DNA from: Goniomonas avonlea
Taxonomy: Eukaryota > Cryptophyceae > Goniomonadida > Goniomonadaceae
Length of the DNA: 14,167 nt
Assembly: GCA_003573635.1 (NCBI GenBank)
Contig: QUTJ01031651.1
Coordinates: forward strand, 1 to 14,167
Reading direction: 5' to 3'
The translations under genes were made by a program, and so were the position numbers. The notes under the pieces are model-generated. The model was given only the letters and a program-made list of their open reading frames with translations. It was not told the origin of the DNA and did no database searches. Of this stretch, positions 6,201 to 13,100 are shown piece by piece (the stretch's first letter is position 1; each line of letters starts with the position of its first letter).

Positions 6201-8422
6201 GCGATCCACACGGCCGAACCACGCCGTCACACTCACAAACTGTGTTTCGATAGCGGAAAGGAGCTACGTAACTTCACGCAACTATAGGTTGGCGAGCTGT
6301 ACACGGTAGCGTGGTTCAGCGGGCGTTATGTACATAGACTAACCGATCGGGGGCTGGAAGCGATAGTGCCGTGGGCTAACTGATCGGGGTTCGCGTGTCC
6401 GATCACCGATGTGAAACAATACCAGAGGCACAGAGGGGCAACCGAGGCACGAGGGACACGACAGGGCCAAGTGGGACGCGAGTGTAGGTGAGGGGGCACA
6501 TGGGCAGGGCACAACGCTGCCTTCCAAGTGTCCCAGGGAAACGGGTCGTCGGTTGGTCGTGACCTCCGAAATCACCCATAGTTCGTCAATCGGATAGACC
6601 GAATCGGTTAGTCAAGCTCACGAAATGTTAGCCTGCAGTGTTAGAACGATAGATGCTGATTCAACTTATCATTCAAGTGAGTAACTTGTAACATGGAGGT
6701 ATCTCCAAGTCTTTTGCAGGGATACAAACTATTCTCGCAACACATGACACACACGCAGACAGAGAGAGAGAGACCCGATGCGGATTGCACAGAACATGCA
6801 CAAACTTGCGATCCAGCAACTCTGGGTGATGCACTTGCATTCCACCAGTCAAAGCACACCACATCACCACGTGCCATACCATTTCCCTGCCGGCCTGTGC
6901 CTACGGCACTCAAGCCACAAACCATATTGTACGCACACACTCACGTCTCGCACAGATACATTGAGCGCCACCAGCGAGAATTGCAGCTCCACTCCTCAGC
7001 CGGCTACTGGGCGCACCTCCTTGCTTTCGCCTTCATGGCCTAGTGAGTCCTGTGCCACTTTACATTCCCTTGCCTTCATGGCCTAGTGAGTCCTGTATCA
7101 CTTTCCTCTTGCCTTCGCCTTTATGGCCGAGTGTCTCGCGTCACTTGCCACCTCCTTGCATTGCTTCGTTGTCCCGAAGAGGAGAGAGGAAGTCGCGGAG
7201 GAATACTCTCCACTCTCTCTCACTCTCCCCCCCCCCCGCCCCCTCTCCCTCACTGCTCAGTATGTTAGGTAAGTTCGGTGAAAACCCAGCGCTGCCCTGT
7301 GTTTAACTGTCCGCACAGTGCGCTGTATTTGGTTTCGTTCTATGCGCTTACCTTCGAAGATTACACAGCAGAAGCATGGGCGCTCTCCTGCGTGGTCGCA
7401 GGCGTCGCCAAGTATTTGATTTTTGATGTGTTTCAGGTGCGTAGTCTTGTGGAGCGGCTAACGCGCAAAGTGACGTGCCGCTGTGACCAATTGGATGCGC
7501 ACTAGAGTACACTGCGAACATTGCACACAGCAGTGCACCATGAGCAGTATGGCATGCAAGATGGGGTCTCATGCCATGTGGTCGCTCACTGGTGCTCAAG
7601 TAGCTGTAACACCTTTGTAAACTCCAACGGCAGGCCGTGGTTGTCACGTGCTCGATCAAGTTCTTGGCACGAGTGTTTGAACGCGGGCGCGAGAAGCCAC
7701 CACCACCGCCCCCTCCGCCCCCGGTCCCGGAGTTTGACTTCGACTTGTTCTTTCAGCAGCAGCAGGGCATGGCACCGCGAGGGCCCGACGGCAGCTCCGA
7801 CGGCGACTCGCACTCCGGCGCGCAGTCGGAGCACGAGGTCTGTTTCTAATGGCGGTTGCCCTTTCTGTCGTCCGCACCCCCCTCCCTATGTTGTGTGGGA
7901 TGTTATCTTCTCCTGTGTGCGTGTTGACGGTTTATTGAACCCCTCGAGCAGGATGGCACCCCGCCGCCGCAACGACACAGGCACCACCACCATCACCACC
8001 ATCACCACCACTATCGTGGCGATCCCAACAGATCAAACGCGGTTCCATTACGCCAGACAATGCTGCAAGTGCCAGTGCGACACCACTGGACACATAATGA
8101 CCAACCCTGGATGACTTACCCGGCACGACCCGTGACGCCGCTCCCCCCAGAGCCGCCTCTGGTGGCTGTTCCTGCCCCGGCTGTACTTCCTCCTCAGATC
8201 TCTCAGTATCCTGCCAACCCCAAATCCCCAGGGCCTCTCACGTTGTCGCTTCTTGGACCGAACCTCGAGCAGCGGCAACCCCTCCCGCAGGCTCTGCCTC
8301 ACAATTCTTTGCAGCAACTTCCTGTCACCCAGCTGCTACCAGCTACACAGAGTGATATGGGCAAAGCCGTAACCCCACTCTCGGAGCAGAGACACTCTGA
8401 TCCACATGTATCAATACTTTGA
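64..8422 (+). CDS. polycystin-1-like GPS receptor with five membrane helices, multi-exon, 5' partial
   Basis: Spliced gene of about 19 exons, listed separately below. Reading order: helical REJ/GAIN-like ectodomain, GPS site (YWDP, W-SSQGC, CYHLSQFAAFI), TM1, short loop, TM2 with an R-x-x-RAQ entry motif, TM3 ending SPVSFIFKKIFR, acidic/basic cytosolic loop, TM4-TM5 around W-ALSCVV, nine-proline run, ten-histidine run, stop at 8420-8422. Known of the family: polycystin-1 proteins have REJ, GAIN/GPS, TM1, PLAT, TM2-TM5, then a six-helix channel. Here the TM1-TM2 loop is only about 60 residues, so PLAT is missing, and nothing channel-like follows TM5. With the N-terminus outside, five helices place the tail in the cytosol. 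Likely a cell-surface receptor or mechanosensor; ligand unknown. Splice phases match at all junctions except one ambiguous donor near 4980. The N-terminus lies upstream of the window. Confidence 0.8.
252..386 (+). CDS. polycystin-like gene, REJ/GAIN-region exon
   Basis: Acceptor GGTCGACAG precedes a 45-codon frame beginning VQEWAQSFLASLG, with an amphipathic helix then a Leu/Val-rich stretch. Phase 0 in and out with donor GTCTCG. An earlier GTATTC donor at 352 would also keep phase. The position upstream of the GAIN domain suggests the REJ region. Confidence 0.5.
573..716 (+). CDS. polycystin-like gene, REJ/GAIN-region helical exon
   Basis: Acceptor CTTCTGCAG, donor GTCAGT, exactly 48 codons, phase 0/0. 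Encodes an Ala/Ser-rich helix (SLQESAISSVAGAAIQQA). Continues in phase to the 914 exon, which is also 48 codons. Confidence 0.7.
914..1057 (+). CDS. polycystin-like gene, GAIN subdomain A exon
   Basis: A branch-point-like CTAAT and acceptor GTGCACAG precede 48 codons beginning LLSAAGW and containing LLHNLLRVARLSAPYL. Donor is GTGACT, phase 0/0. Amphipathic helices before a GPS fit GAIN subdomain A; this is inferred from position, not from a match. Confidence 0.7.
1058..2060 (+). other. long intron (1003 bases) carrying a MITE-like insertion
   Basis: Joins the 914 and 2061 exons in phase 0. Early on it holds an imperfect duplication of an acceptor-like segment (CTGTTTCACAG near 1217 and TTGTTTTCACAG near 1247). 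The centre, 1382-1760, is a fold-back element described separately. No exon was found inside. Confidence 0.6.
1382..1760. mobile_element. MITE-like fold-back element inside an intron
   Basis: The left end at 1382 reads CCTTGGCCTATTATGGGTCA. Its reverse complement occurs at 1541-1561 with one mismatch, and diverged copies lie at 1724-1739 and 1741-1760 (GACCCACGATAGGCTAAG). A second inverted pair lies inside: 1483-1507 against 1631-1654 (GGCYTTTCCAACG / CGTTGGAAAGCC). The stretch is visibly AT-richer than the intron around it and has no transposase frame, which fits a non-autonomous DNA element. No clear target-site duplication was seen, so exact ends are approximate. Confidence 0.65.
2061..2273 (+). 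CDS. polycystin-like gene, GAIN subdomain A exon
   Basis: Acceptor GTGTGCAG, donor GTGAGC, 71 codons, phase 0/0. Ala-rich helices: ALRHVAAAKDSALAALLARA and AVDVMLSAQLVG. Composition and position fit the helical half of a GAIN domain. Continues to the 2637 exon. Confidence 0.75.
2274..2636 (+). other. intron, 363 bases
   Basis: Donor GTGAGC, acceptor CGCGTCACAG, phase 0. Contains a short imperfect direct repeat (AGCAGGGAGA at about 2321 and 2349). Nothing else recognised. Confidence 0.6.
2637..2804 (+). CDS. polycystin-like gene, GAIN subdomain B exon
   Basis: 56 codons, phase 0/0, donor GTGCGT. Predicted beta strands (KITVPSVGEVNGISFTLP) fit the start of the beta-sandwich half of GAIN, ahead of the GPS. 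Confidence 0.75.
2947..3113 (+). CDS. polycystin-like gene, GAIN beta-sandwich and first half of GPS
   Basis: Acceptor CCTTTCCAG. Strand-rich text (NVTLITVKS, LPIEINVP) runs into TAALLMYWDPR, the YWD motif that opens a GPS. It ends in phase 2 at donor GTGCGA. The cysteine normally three residues before the W is replaced by Leu. Confidence 0.88.
3266..3351 (+). CDS. polycystin-like gene, GPS core exon
   Basis: Enters in phase 2 and gives R-GAWSSQGC, then ARCYHLS, the second Trp, two cysteines and the HLS tripeptide of a GPS. Autoproteolysis would fall between Leu and Ser. Ends in phase 1 at donor GTAAGC; the split codon makes Gln, giving HLSQFAAFI. Of the four usual GPS cysteines only the second and fourth are present. 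Confidence 0.92.
3525..3724 (+). CDS. polycystin-like gene, post-GPS stalk and TM1
   Basis: Begins FAAFIVSGGEF directly after the GPS, then a 30-residue Gly/Pro/Thr linker, then TM1 (VVYFVLILIVFYLVGLTIAF) ending in ARDRQER, positive on the cytosolic side. Phase 1 in, phase 0 out at donor GTGCGC. Confidence 0.92.
3832..3960 (+). repeat. intronic 25-base minisatellite with telomere-like patch
   Basis: Three tandem 25-base units at 3832, 3857 and 3882 (consensus CTCATGTCGGACATTGACCC...). A fourth is interrupted by GGTTTAGGGTTTAGG, and a further diverged copy lies near 3937. The whole lies in the intron 3725-4001. Confidence 0.8.
4002..4094 (+). CDS. polycystin-like gene, TM1-TM2 loop exon
   Basis: Acceptor TGTTTTGCAG, 31 codons, phase 0/0, donor GTCTGG. 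Encodes DPGTYAVAHSKGKL and FAFHFFHTHGLAQ. In polycystin-1 the PLAT domain sits between this point and TM1; here TM1 is followed almost at once by the pre-TM2 segment. Confidence 0.8.
4095..4420 (+). other. intron with duplicated acceptor
   Basis: Starts GTCTGG. The acceptor region is doubled: ACTCGCAGTTTGTCGCT at 4381 and ACTCGCAGTTAGTCGCT at 4413, 32 bases apart. Using the first would read into TAG after 11 codons, so the second is taken as the real site. The rest is unremarkable. Confidence 0.6.
4421..4571 (+). CDS. polycystin-like gene, TM2 exon
   Basis: Begins LVATRAWSRVSRAQ, the basic R..RAQ entry seen before TM2 in polycystin-1 proteins, then TM2 (LVTCVGTFGSASLAACAFLY). The donor is uncertain. 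GTAACC at 4572 gives phase 1, which matches the next exon; GTCGAG at 4552 would give phase 0. Confidence 0.75.
4562..4800 (+). repeat. intronic tandem repeat, four units of 47-70 bases
   Basis: Four units share GTGCCG..AACCTGC..GAATGCTTG..TTCACACTCCGAGATTGT, at about 4562, 4621, 4683 and 4730. The first overlaps the end of the TM2 exon and its donor, so the array looks grown from that junction. Confidence 0.8.
4900..4979 (+). CDS. polycystin-like gene, TM2-TM3 extracellular loop exon
   Basis: Acceptor CGACTCTTACAG. The frame MPTDSRGSALLSDALVNKTT enters in phase 1 and includes an NKT glycosylation sequon. The 3' edge is unresolved. The strongest donor, GTAAGC at 4988, leaves phase 2, but the TM3 exon needs phase 0; GTCGAT at 4980 or GTGAAC at 4947 would fit. 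A one-base error or a real frame break is also possible. Confidence 0.5.
5124..5225 (+). CDS. polycystin-like gene, TM3 exon
   Basis: Acceptor TTTTCCACAG, 34 codons, phase 0/0, donor GTGGGT. TM3 (IVLVGLLAFAVVSPVSFIF) followed by KKIFRVCRRFEIK. The P-x-x-x-x-x-x-x-FR ending is a hallmark of this helix in polycystin-1 relatives. Confidence 0.9.
5323..5414 (+). CDS. polycystin-like gene, acidic cytosolic loop exon
   Basis: Acceptor TTCTTTTGCAG. Encodes EAEDFEDDDLRRWYEAQRKN and then a Lys/Pro stretch ending PGLGR. Phase 0 in, phase 2 out at donor GTACGC. Cytosolic loop between TM3 and TM4. Confidence 0.85.
5521..5641 (+). CDS. polycystin-like gene, Ser/Ala-rich cytosolic loop exon
   Basis: Enters in phase 2 (Arg split codon), 40 codons of low-complexity Ser/Ala/Thr (TTTSDLALSALSSAQARWSA). 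Phase 0 out at donor GTGCGT. A stop follows soon after in the intron. Confidence 0.75.
5695..5744 (+). repeat. 17-base tandem repeat, three copies
   Basis: ATATCTGGGTACTAGTG occurs twice exactly and a third time with one change (GTGCTAGT), beginning 53 bases into the intron. Confidence 0.9.
6337..6613. repeat. inverted repeat pair, possible small element
   Basis: GACTAACCGAT at 6337-6347 is matched by its exact reverse complement at 6603-6613, and the flanking bases also partly pair. The 277-base segment lies wholly in an intron and might be a MITE with short ends. Evidence is limited to these arms. Confidence 0.3.
6720..7042 (+). CDS. polycystin-like gene, cytosolic loop and TM4 exon
   Basis: Open from a good acceptor at 6719 in phase 0. 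Alternative in-phase acceptors are at 6848 and, with a missing exon, 6955. The 3' part is secure: YIERHQRELQLHSSAGYWAH, then LLAFAFMA, ending in a split Tyr codon (TA) at donor GTGAGT. It joins the next exon to complete TM4. The first 40 codons look less coding-like. Confidence 0.7.
7030..7135 (+). repeat. tandem copies of the TM4 exon donor
   Basis: GCCTTCATGGCCTAGTGAGT, the exon end plus donor, recurs 43 bases on (donor at 7086), and a decayed third copy lies at 7117-7133. Only the first donor keeps the frame open, because the second would include an in-frame TAG. Confidence 0.85.
7319..7436 (+). CDS. polycystin-like gene, TM4 end and TM5 start
   Basis: Acceptor GTCCGCACAG, phase 2 in, phase 0 out at GTGCGT. 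ALYLVSFYALTFEDYTAEAW finishes TM4, then ALSCVVAGVAKYLIFDVFQ starts TM5. The pattern of Y-x-L-x-F, a conserved W and a following helix matches the TM4-TM5 hairpin of polycystin-1. Confidence 0.9.
7634..7837 (+). CDS. polycystin-like gene, TM5 end and proline-rich juxtamembrane tail
   Basis: Acceptor AACGGCAG, phase 0. AVVVTCSIKFLARVFERGRE closes TM5; then a run of nine prolines, EFDFDLFFQQQQ, and a Ser/Asp/Gly-rich stretch. If GTCTGT at 7838 is the donor, the tail continues; if not, translation stops four codons later at TAA (7847-7849). The channel helices TM6-TM11 of polycystin-1 are absent either way. Confidence 0.85.
7952..8422 (+). CDS. polycystin-like gene, His/Pro/Gln-rich C-terminal tail (last exon)
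   Basis: Acceptor CCCCTCGAGCAG, 156 codons then TGA. Starts DGTPPPQRHR followed by ten consecutive His, then Pro/Gln/Leu-rich disordered text (LPPEPPLVAVPAPAVLPPQ). It stays open in the phase predicted by the previous exon. Function of the tail unknown; His runs can bind metal but none is shown here. Confidence 0.65.
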   Translation, partial: DGTPPPQRHRHHHHHHHHHHYRGDPNRSNAVPLRQTMLQVPVRHHWTHNDQPWMTYPARPVTPLPPEPPLVAVPAPAVLPPQISQYPANPKSPGPLTLSLLGPNLEQRQPLPQALPHNSLQQLPVTQLLPATQSDMGKAVTPLSEQRHSDPHVSIL

Positions 8423-9471
8423 CTGCAATACCTCGCGAGGTGTTGTGTATTTACCAGTAAGCCAGAAAGTGTGCATGCCAAGCGGGTCGGTTGGAACACA
8501 AATGGCTAACGTCGCCATACAGCAAGCAACCCGTTGATGCCCATGCAATACATGCTTCCGACAGCAATTAAATGCACCGCTCCTCGCCATGGCATCAACC
8601 CGTGGGCATACGCCACAGTATGCCCGACACGCGCTGAAGCGAAAGTGATCACAGCAACAGTGTGGACTTTACTGTTGCCGGCGCAAAGCAAACTTCCCCA
8701 AGCAATTATCAGCCCAATCGGAATGTTCTCAGAATCGTTAGAGTTGATTCGCGACCAGCGAGCGAGTTTTTCTTGAAGAATCTTCGGAATCTCTGTGGAA
8801 CGTTTCAAACATCCTTTCTCCTAAAAAGAAAGAGGCAAACGAGAGAGAAGCTCATGCATACCCCGACTCTGTTGCCCGAAATCCTGCTTCTTTTTTGCAA
8901 GCACCGCATCCTCTGGAGCGCGCAAACCCGCGTGTCCTTTTAAAACTCCTTCGAATAAATTTGTGAAACTGCATTTCAAGGCAAGGGCCAGAGTGCAAGC
9001 CTGCGACATGTGTTAACTGCGATAGGAAAGTCAAGAAAGAAAAGGCGTCTGGTGCACCATTGTTGCCTTCAACGCCATTTTGCTTATGTCGCTCATTTTG
9101 GATTGTTGCAGTCACTCCCCAAGCGCTGCCAGTCAATTCTTAAAGCAAAAGAGATTTGGCTTCTCAATCCCCCGAAGTCCTTTCAATTTCAAAATATGAA
9201 CATTCTCTTGTAGTCGTGGACGATGTTATTTTCGATTTTGAAGCTCCGCCGAGCCTGGCGAGCCAAAAAAATGGAAGCTCGGCGAGTGCCACGAGGTGGA
9301 CTTGGGCCAGGGCTCAATGCAGAGTCACCACCATGGAGAAGTGCTCCTGGTGCCAGGATGTTGCCCTTGCCCCCTGTAGCGCCGGTTGTTCATAGTCGAA
9401 TTTGGCCCAACCCCAGACAATGGCTCGCAGAGCACAGCCTCAAAAACATCAATCTTTTGGTCATCAGCAGA
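8423..9471. other. AT-richer intergenic or decayed coding region
   Basis: No intact gene seen. Sample GC counts are 28/60 at 8701-8760 and 18/60 at 9181-9240, against 40/60 at 3121-3180. Protein-like stretches appear in changing phases: 8640-8765 in one frame (SNYQPNRNVLRIVRVDS), 8748-8963 in the next (VFLEESSESLWNV), and 9156-9280 again (SISKYEHSLVVVDDVIFDFE), separated by stops or shifts. Could be a pseudogene, a spacer containing the promoter of the Cache gene, or assembly error. No clear poly(A) signal or TATA box was identified. Confidence 0.4.
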
Positions 9472-10143
9472 ATGACCGATATGACTAAACTTGAGGCTTT
9501 TCTGCAGTTTGTGGGAACCGCCACCACCTTTTCTTTTGTGACGATTGGAGCGATTCTGGTGCTCTGGGCCATCTGGTCGTTCAGCGCCATAACCGTGCTC
9601 GACTATGCGTTTGGGCAACTGGCTTCAGTCACGAGTCGGATTTTGGCAAGAAAGACACAAGAAACAGCTGAGGTCGCCACCCACATGAGTGCTTATATTG
9701 TTGCGGTTATGTTTCCTGTTCCCCCACGAAAGCCGCTTCGAGACGACTCCTTGTTTGTGAATGCACTGAATGGACTCACAAACACATCGACTCTTTCTTT
9801 TGTCTATGCCGGATTTCCAAGTGGAGACTTTATTGGTGCAGGATTTTTGAATGGCGAACGAGTCATTGTGGCACTGGATGAGACCACCCGTTTTCAAGAT
9901 CCCGTCCTCAACCCGAACAACGCAAAATGCTTCATGACCTACGAGATCCTGCCTGAAGGGAGACGCGGTCCTATGACCGGCGACCCGCTGTGTACATACG
10001 ATGTAACAAGTCGTCCTTGGTTCGAACAGGCAAAAAACGCCGGACGCCATCTCTTTGTTCCAACGCATCGGCTCCTGTCGGACTCTGTTGTGACGTCCTC
10101 TGCCTCAGCTCGTCCAGTGTATGACAACTCTGGCCAACTCCTA
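9472..10143 (+). CDS. Cache module A: N-terminus, TM1 and membrane-distal Cache (single long exon)
   Basis: Start chosen at ATG 9472 (MTDMTKLEAF) because TM1 (FSFVTIGAILVLWAIW) follows at once. The frame is open back to 9223, so an 83-residue longer form is possible. After the long helix (LASVTSRILARKTQETAEVA) come Cache strands, including SFVYAGFPSGDFIGAG, YDVTSRPWFEQA and ARPVYDNSGQLL. Donor is GTGCGT, phase 0. At 224 codons it is much longer than neighbouring exons, and it is AT-richer. Confidence 0.88.
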
Positions 10144-13100
10144 GTGCGTAATTGTACTGTGATTTTTTGGCTTGCCCGTTCTATGAACAAATGTTTGACG
10201 AAGATGCAGGCCGTGGTCGCGGCTGAGTTCCAGCAAGAGAAATATGTCGACTCCCTCAACTCGGTGTCGTTAATTCTGGTACTCCCTCAGTCGTGCCAAT
10301 CATGCTTGACTGTGCCTGCTTTGATTGCCGTTTGTAGTGCGACTCTTGCGGAGATGGACTGGACGCTTCTTGCGGAGAGCACACGACCATGCAAACAATA
10401 TTCAGTGTCATATGGAAAGCTTCCACACAGGACGAATCTGAGCTCTTGCTCTACTTCAGATACTGCTATGAATACGCATGCGGTTTAGTTGTAGTGTAGG
10501 AGCTGTGTGTTGCAGAGTTGTGACGGCACGTGACCGCAGGTGGCTGGGTCACACAGCGACTTTCACACGCGGTGGGCCATTGTCGAGCGGTGAGCCAAAT
10601 CAGTGTCAAAGCAGTGAACAATCATCTTGTCAACCAGAAAGTGATTTGCCACACTCTCCACGCCAGAGTGGTGCGGACCAGTGTAACGTGTGATTCTTTT
10701 CGTCCCCTGGTGCCCCCTCTGATTTTCGTTTGAGAGACTGACCCTGACGCCAGCGAGCGCGGGTTGCTTGTCGCAGCGTCCCACGGCAACGCTGTAAAAT
10801 GCTCCACCTTACATCCAGTTGCCCAGGTAAAGGAACAGACAGCCTGCCTAGGTTAGCAGCATGCTGTGTAACATTGTGTTCATGTATGAAAGAAAACGCT
10901 CCCAATCCCAGCGACAGCGGGAGAAGGACCCGCTACCTGTTTTAAGAAAAAATTCTGCAATTTGAGACTCCACCGAAGACAACTACTCTTTCGACTTCAA
11001 CACATGAACTCGATCACGATAATATCGGTTTGATTGGGAGCCAGGGGAACTGTCTGGCACTGCCTTAGCTTTGTTTGAAGTAATGCCAAACCAGAAAAAC
11101 AAGGGTTGAGGGAAACTGTCCGGCAACTGCCGTAGCTTTGTGTTAAACAAGAAACAAGGGTTGGGTTGGACAGCAAATGGCAGGCTCTGGCAGCTCAAAT
11201 TTGATGCTCGAGGATTATCCGACTCAAAGAAGTACTTGGCAACATTTCTCGACAGAGCTGCACGAGCACCCATGCAGCGGACGTGGCGGACGACGTGCTG
11301 AGGGCTGCCATTGGCGACGTCGCCACCGACGACTGGCGCGGTGTCACCACGCTCAACCAGGTGAGTGCATGCCTCGCGCAAAGTGGGTGCTCCCCACGTA
11401 CGTGCGGAGACAGGTTGTCTCCGGCGGTGAGGGCATGCCTCGCGCAAAGTGGGTGCTGCCCACGTGCGTGCGGAGACAGGTTGGTGGGGAAGAGGGAGTG
11501 TGGCTCGTGTGCGTGCGTGCGCGTGTACGTGTGCGTGGACACGTTGTCTCTGGCGGGGAAGAATGAGTGCTGCTCGTGTGCGTGTGTGCGCGTGTGCGTG
11601 TGCATGCGCGTGTTGCTATCTATGCTCTCTCTCTCTTGTTCGAGGGACCATGGCGGCAATCAAACTGCGACCTCGCGGCATTAGTGACACCTGAGTCCTG
11701 CACAGGCAACCGGGCAGGAGTTCCTGCGGAATGACCTGGGTGTTTTTTCAGCAGTCGACTGTCCCGACCTGGGCTGGGTCGTTGTCAGCGTCGTTCCAGC
11801 TGCCGCGGGCTGGGTCAGTCTGTTATTGTTTGTGGCCTCTCGCATTCCCCTCGCTGCATCCCGCTGCTGCGGTCGTGATCCTTCCTTTTGGCAGCCAGAA
11901 AGCCCTCAACACGACCTGTCCTGGACTATCACCACATTGCACCTGACGCAAACTCGCACAGAGTGTTTTCACCGCTGTCTCCGCACCGCTCCACGCACCT
12001 GACTCACACACACAGGACTTGCAATGGTTGCCTGAAATGCGATGCGTGCTGATTATTGTGTTCTCGGCCTTGGTGCTGCTTGGGTTTGCTTGGGTGACCA
12101 TCACGAAGCTTGCGACGGCCGTCCTCACAGCACACAATGAAGAGTCTCGCGGAAAGCCAAGGTGCCTCACTATTGCATCGCCAACAGAAGTTGCCACTAT
12201 CAGGTAGGGAAGGAGGTTGACACACTCAAGCGAGGGCGCATCGCATACTGTACCGCAAGTGGGAAGTTCTCACAATCAGGTTGCGGCGGAAGGGTGGGAA
12301 GCATCCTGAGGCGCAAGAGTGCAAGTTGTGGCTGTCACAATCAGGTCTCGGTGGACGCTGCCACAATCAGGTTGGAGCGAAGGATTGTCCAATCACAAGT
12401 TGTGTGAGTTCGTCAGGTCCTGGAAGCTTTGCGGTCGGAGCAAAGGATCAAGGCACGCATTACGGCTCCCGTCATTGGATTGGGCGCGACACCACGCGGA
12501 CACTCCAGAAGTTTGGAGTCCCTTGTGTCACGCAAGGTCCTGTGTATTGCAGGGCGTCACCGGTGGCAGCAAGCACAGACGGCTGGCCACGTGGCGTGTT
12601 GCGTGTTGCAGGGTGTCAAAGGTGCAGACTTCGCAGCTAGGGTGCTGGGCTAAGAAATAAGTCTGAGTCTCTCGTGACGCGTGATATGACAGGGTGTCAT
12701 GGGTGGTCGCAAGCGCAGACTTTGCCACTAAGCCTGCGGTAACCGCTTTGCTTCTCACCTGTGTTGGCATGCTGGGTGTGTACGCCGTCTGGCTCGAGGG
12801 GAGCTCTCACATCATGGTGCGCAATTGCCTTGTCAAGACAATTTGCCACATTGTGTCTGCAGATGTATTGCTCATGTTACGGGCACGGTGTCATTGTCAT
12901 TGTGTCACATTGTGTCTGCTGATGTATTGCTCATGTTACAGGAGTGTGTGCCATTGTCGCTGTGTCAGTTGACCTGCTACCGGCAGCATTGACTCCTTCG
13001 TGCGCAGGTTGCCTTGTCACAGCAATTTGCGGAACTGTCGCACAGCCTTGTCTCTGCGGAGATGGCTTTGATGGTGAATGTTGCGCCCATCTACGCCACC

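Larger units (their letters stand above)
5642..6719 (+). other. long intron, about 1.1 kb
   Basis: Donor GTGCGT; acceptor taken as GTCTTTTGCAG at 6719. Holds a 17-base triplet repeat (5695-5744) and an inverted pair (6337-6347 with 6603-6613). Open frames near 5848-6168 show no family feature and their ends do not match the splice phase. Confidence 0.5.

Noticed and set aside
7261-7268. 8-base microexon between CTGCTCAG and GTAAGT
   Set aside because: The TM4 exon at 7042 already splices in phase to 7319; adding the microexon breaks the frame.
10144-10488. Direct continuation of the long Cache frame to 10488
   Set aside because: The Cache pattern stops at 10143, where a GTGCGT donor sits. 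The spliced exons at 10210, 10540 and 10754 restore it; the read-through protein does not.
11195-11659. 154-codon minus-strand frame rich in His/Thr/Arg
   Set aside because: It results from the GT/GC-rich repeat intron read backwards (HTHTRTHAHE); low complexity, no support.
12162-12187. 26-base intron between GTGCCT and CCAACAG
   Set aside because: Too short for a normal intron; reading through to the GTAGGG donor keeps the same phase.
9472-12203. Bacterial chemoreceptor origin for the Cache module
   Set aside because: Six phase-consistent spliceosomal introns, and no HAMP or methyl-accepting signalling domain after TM2.
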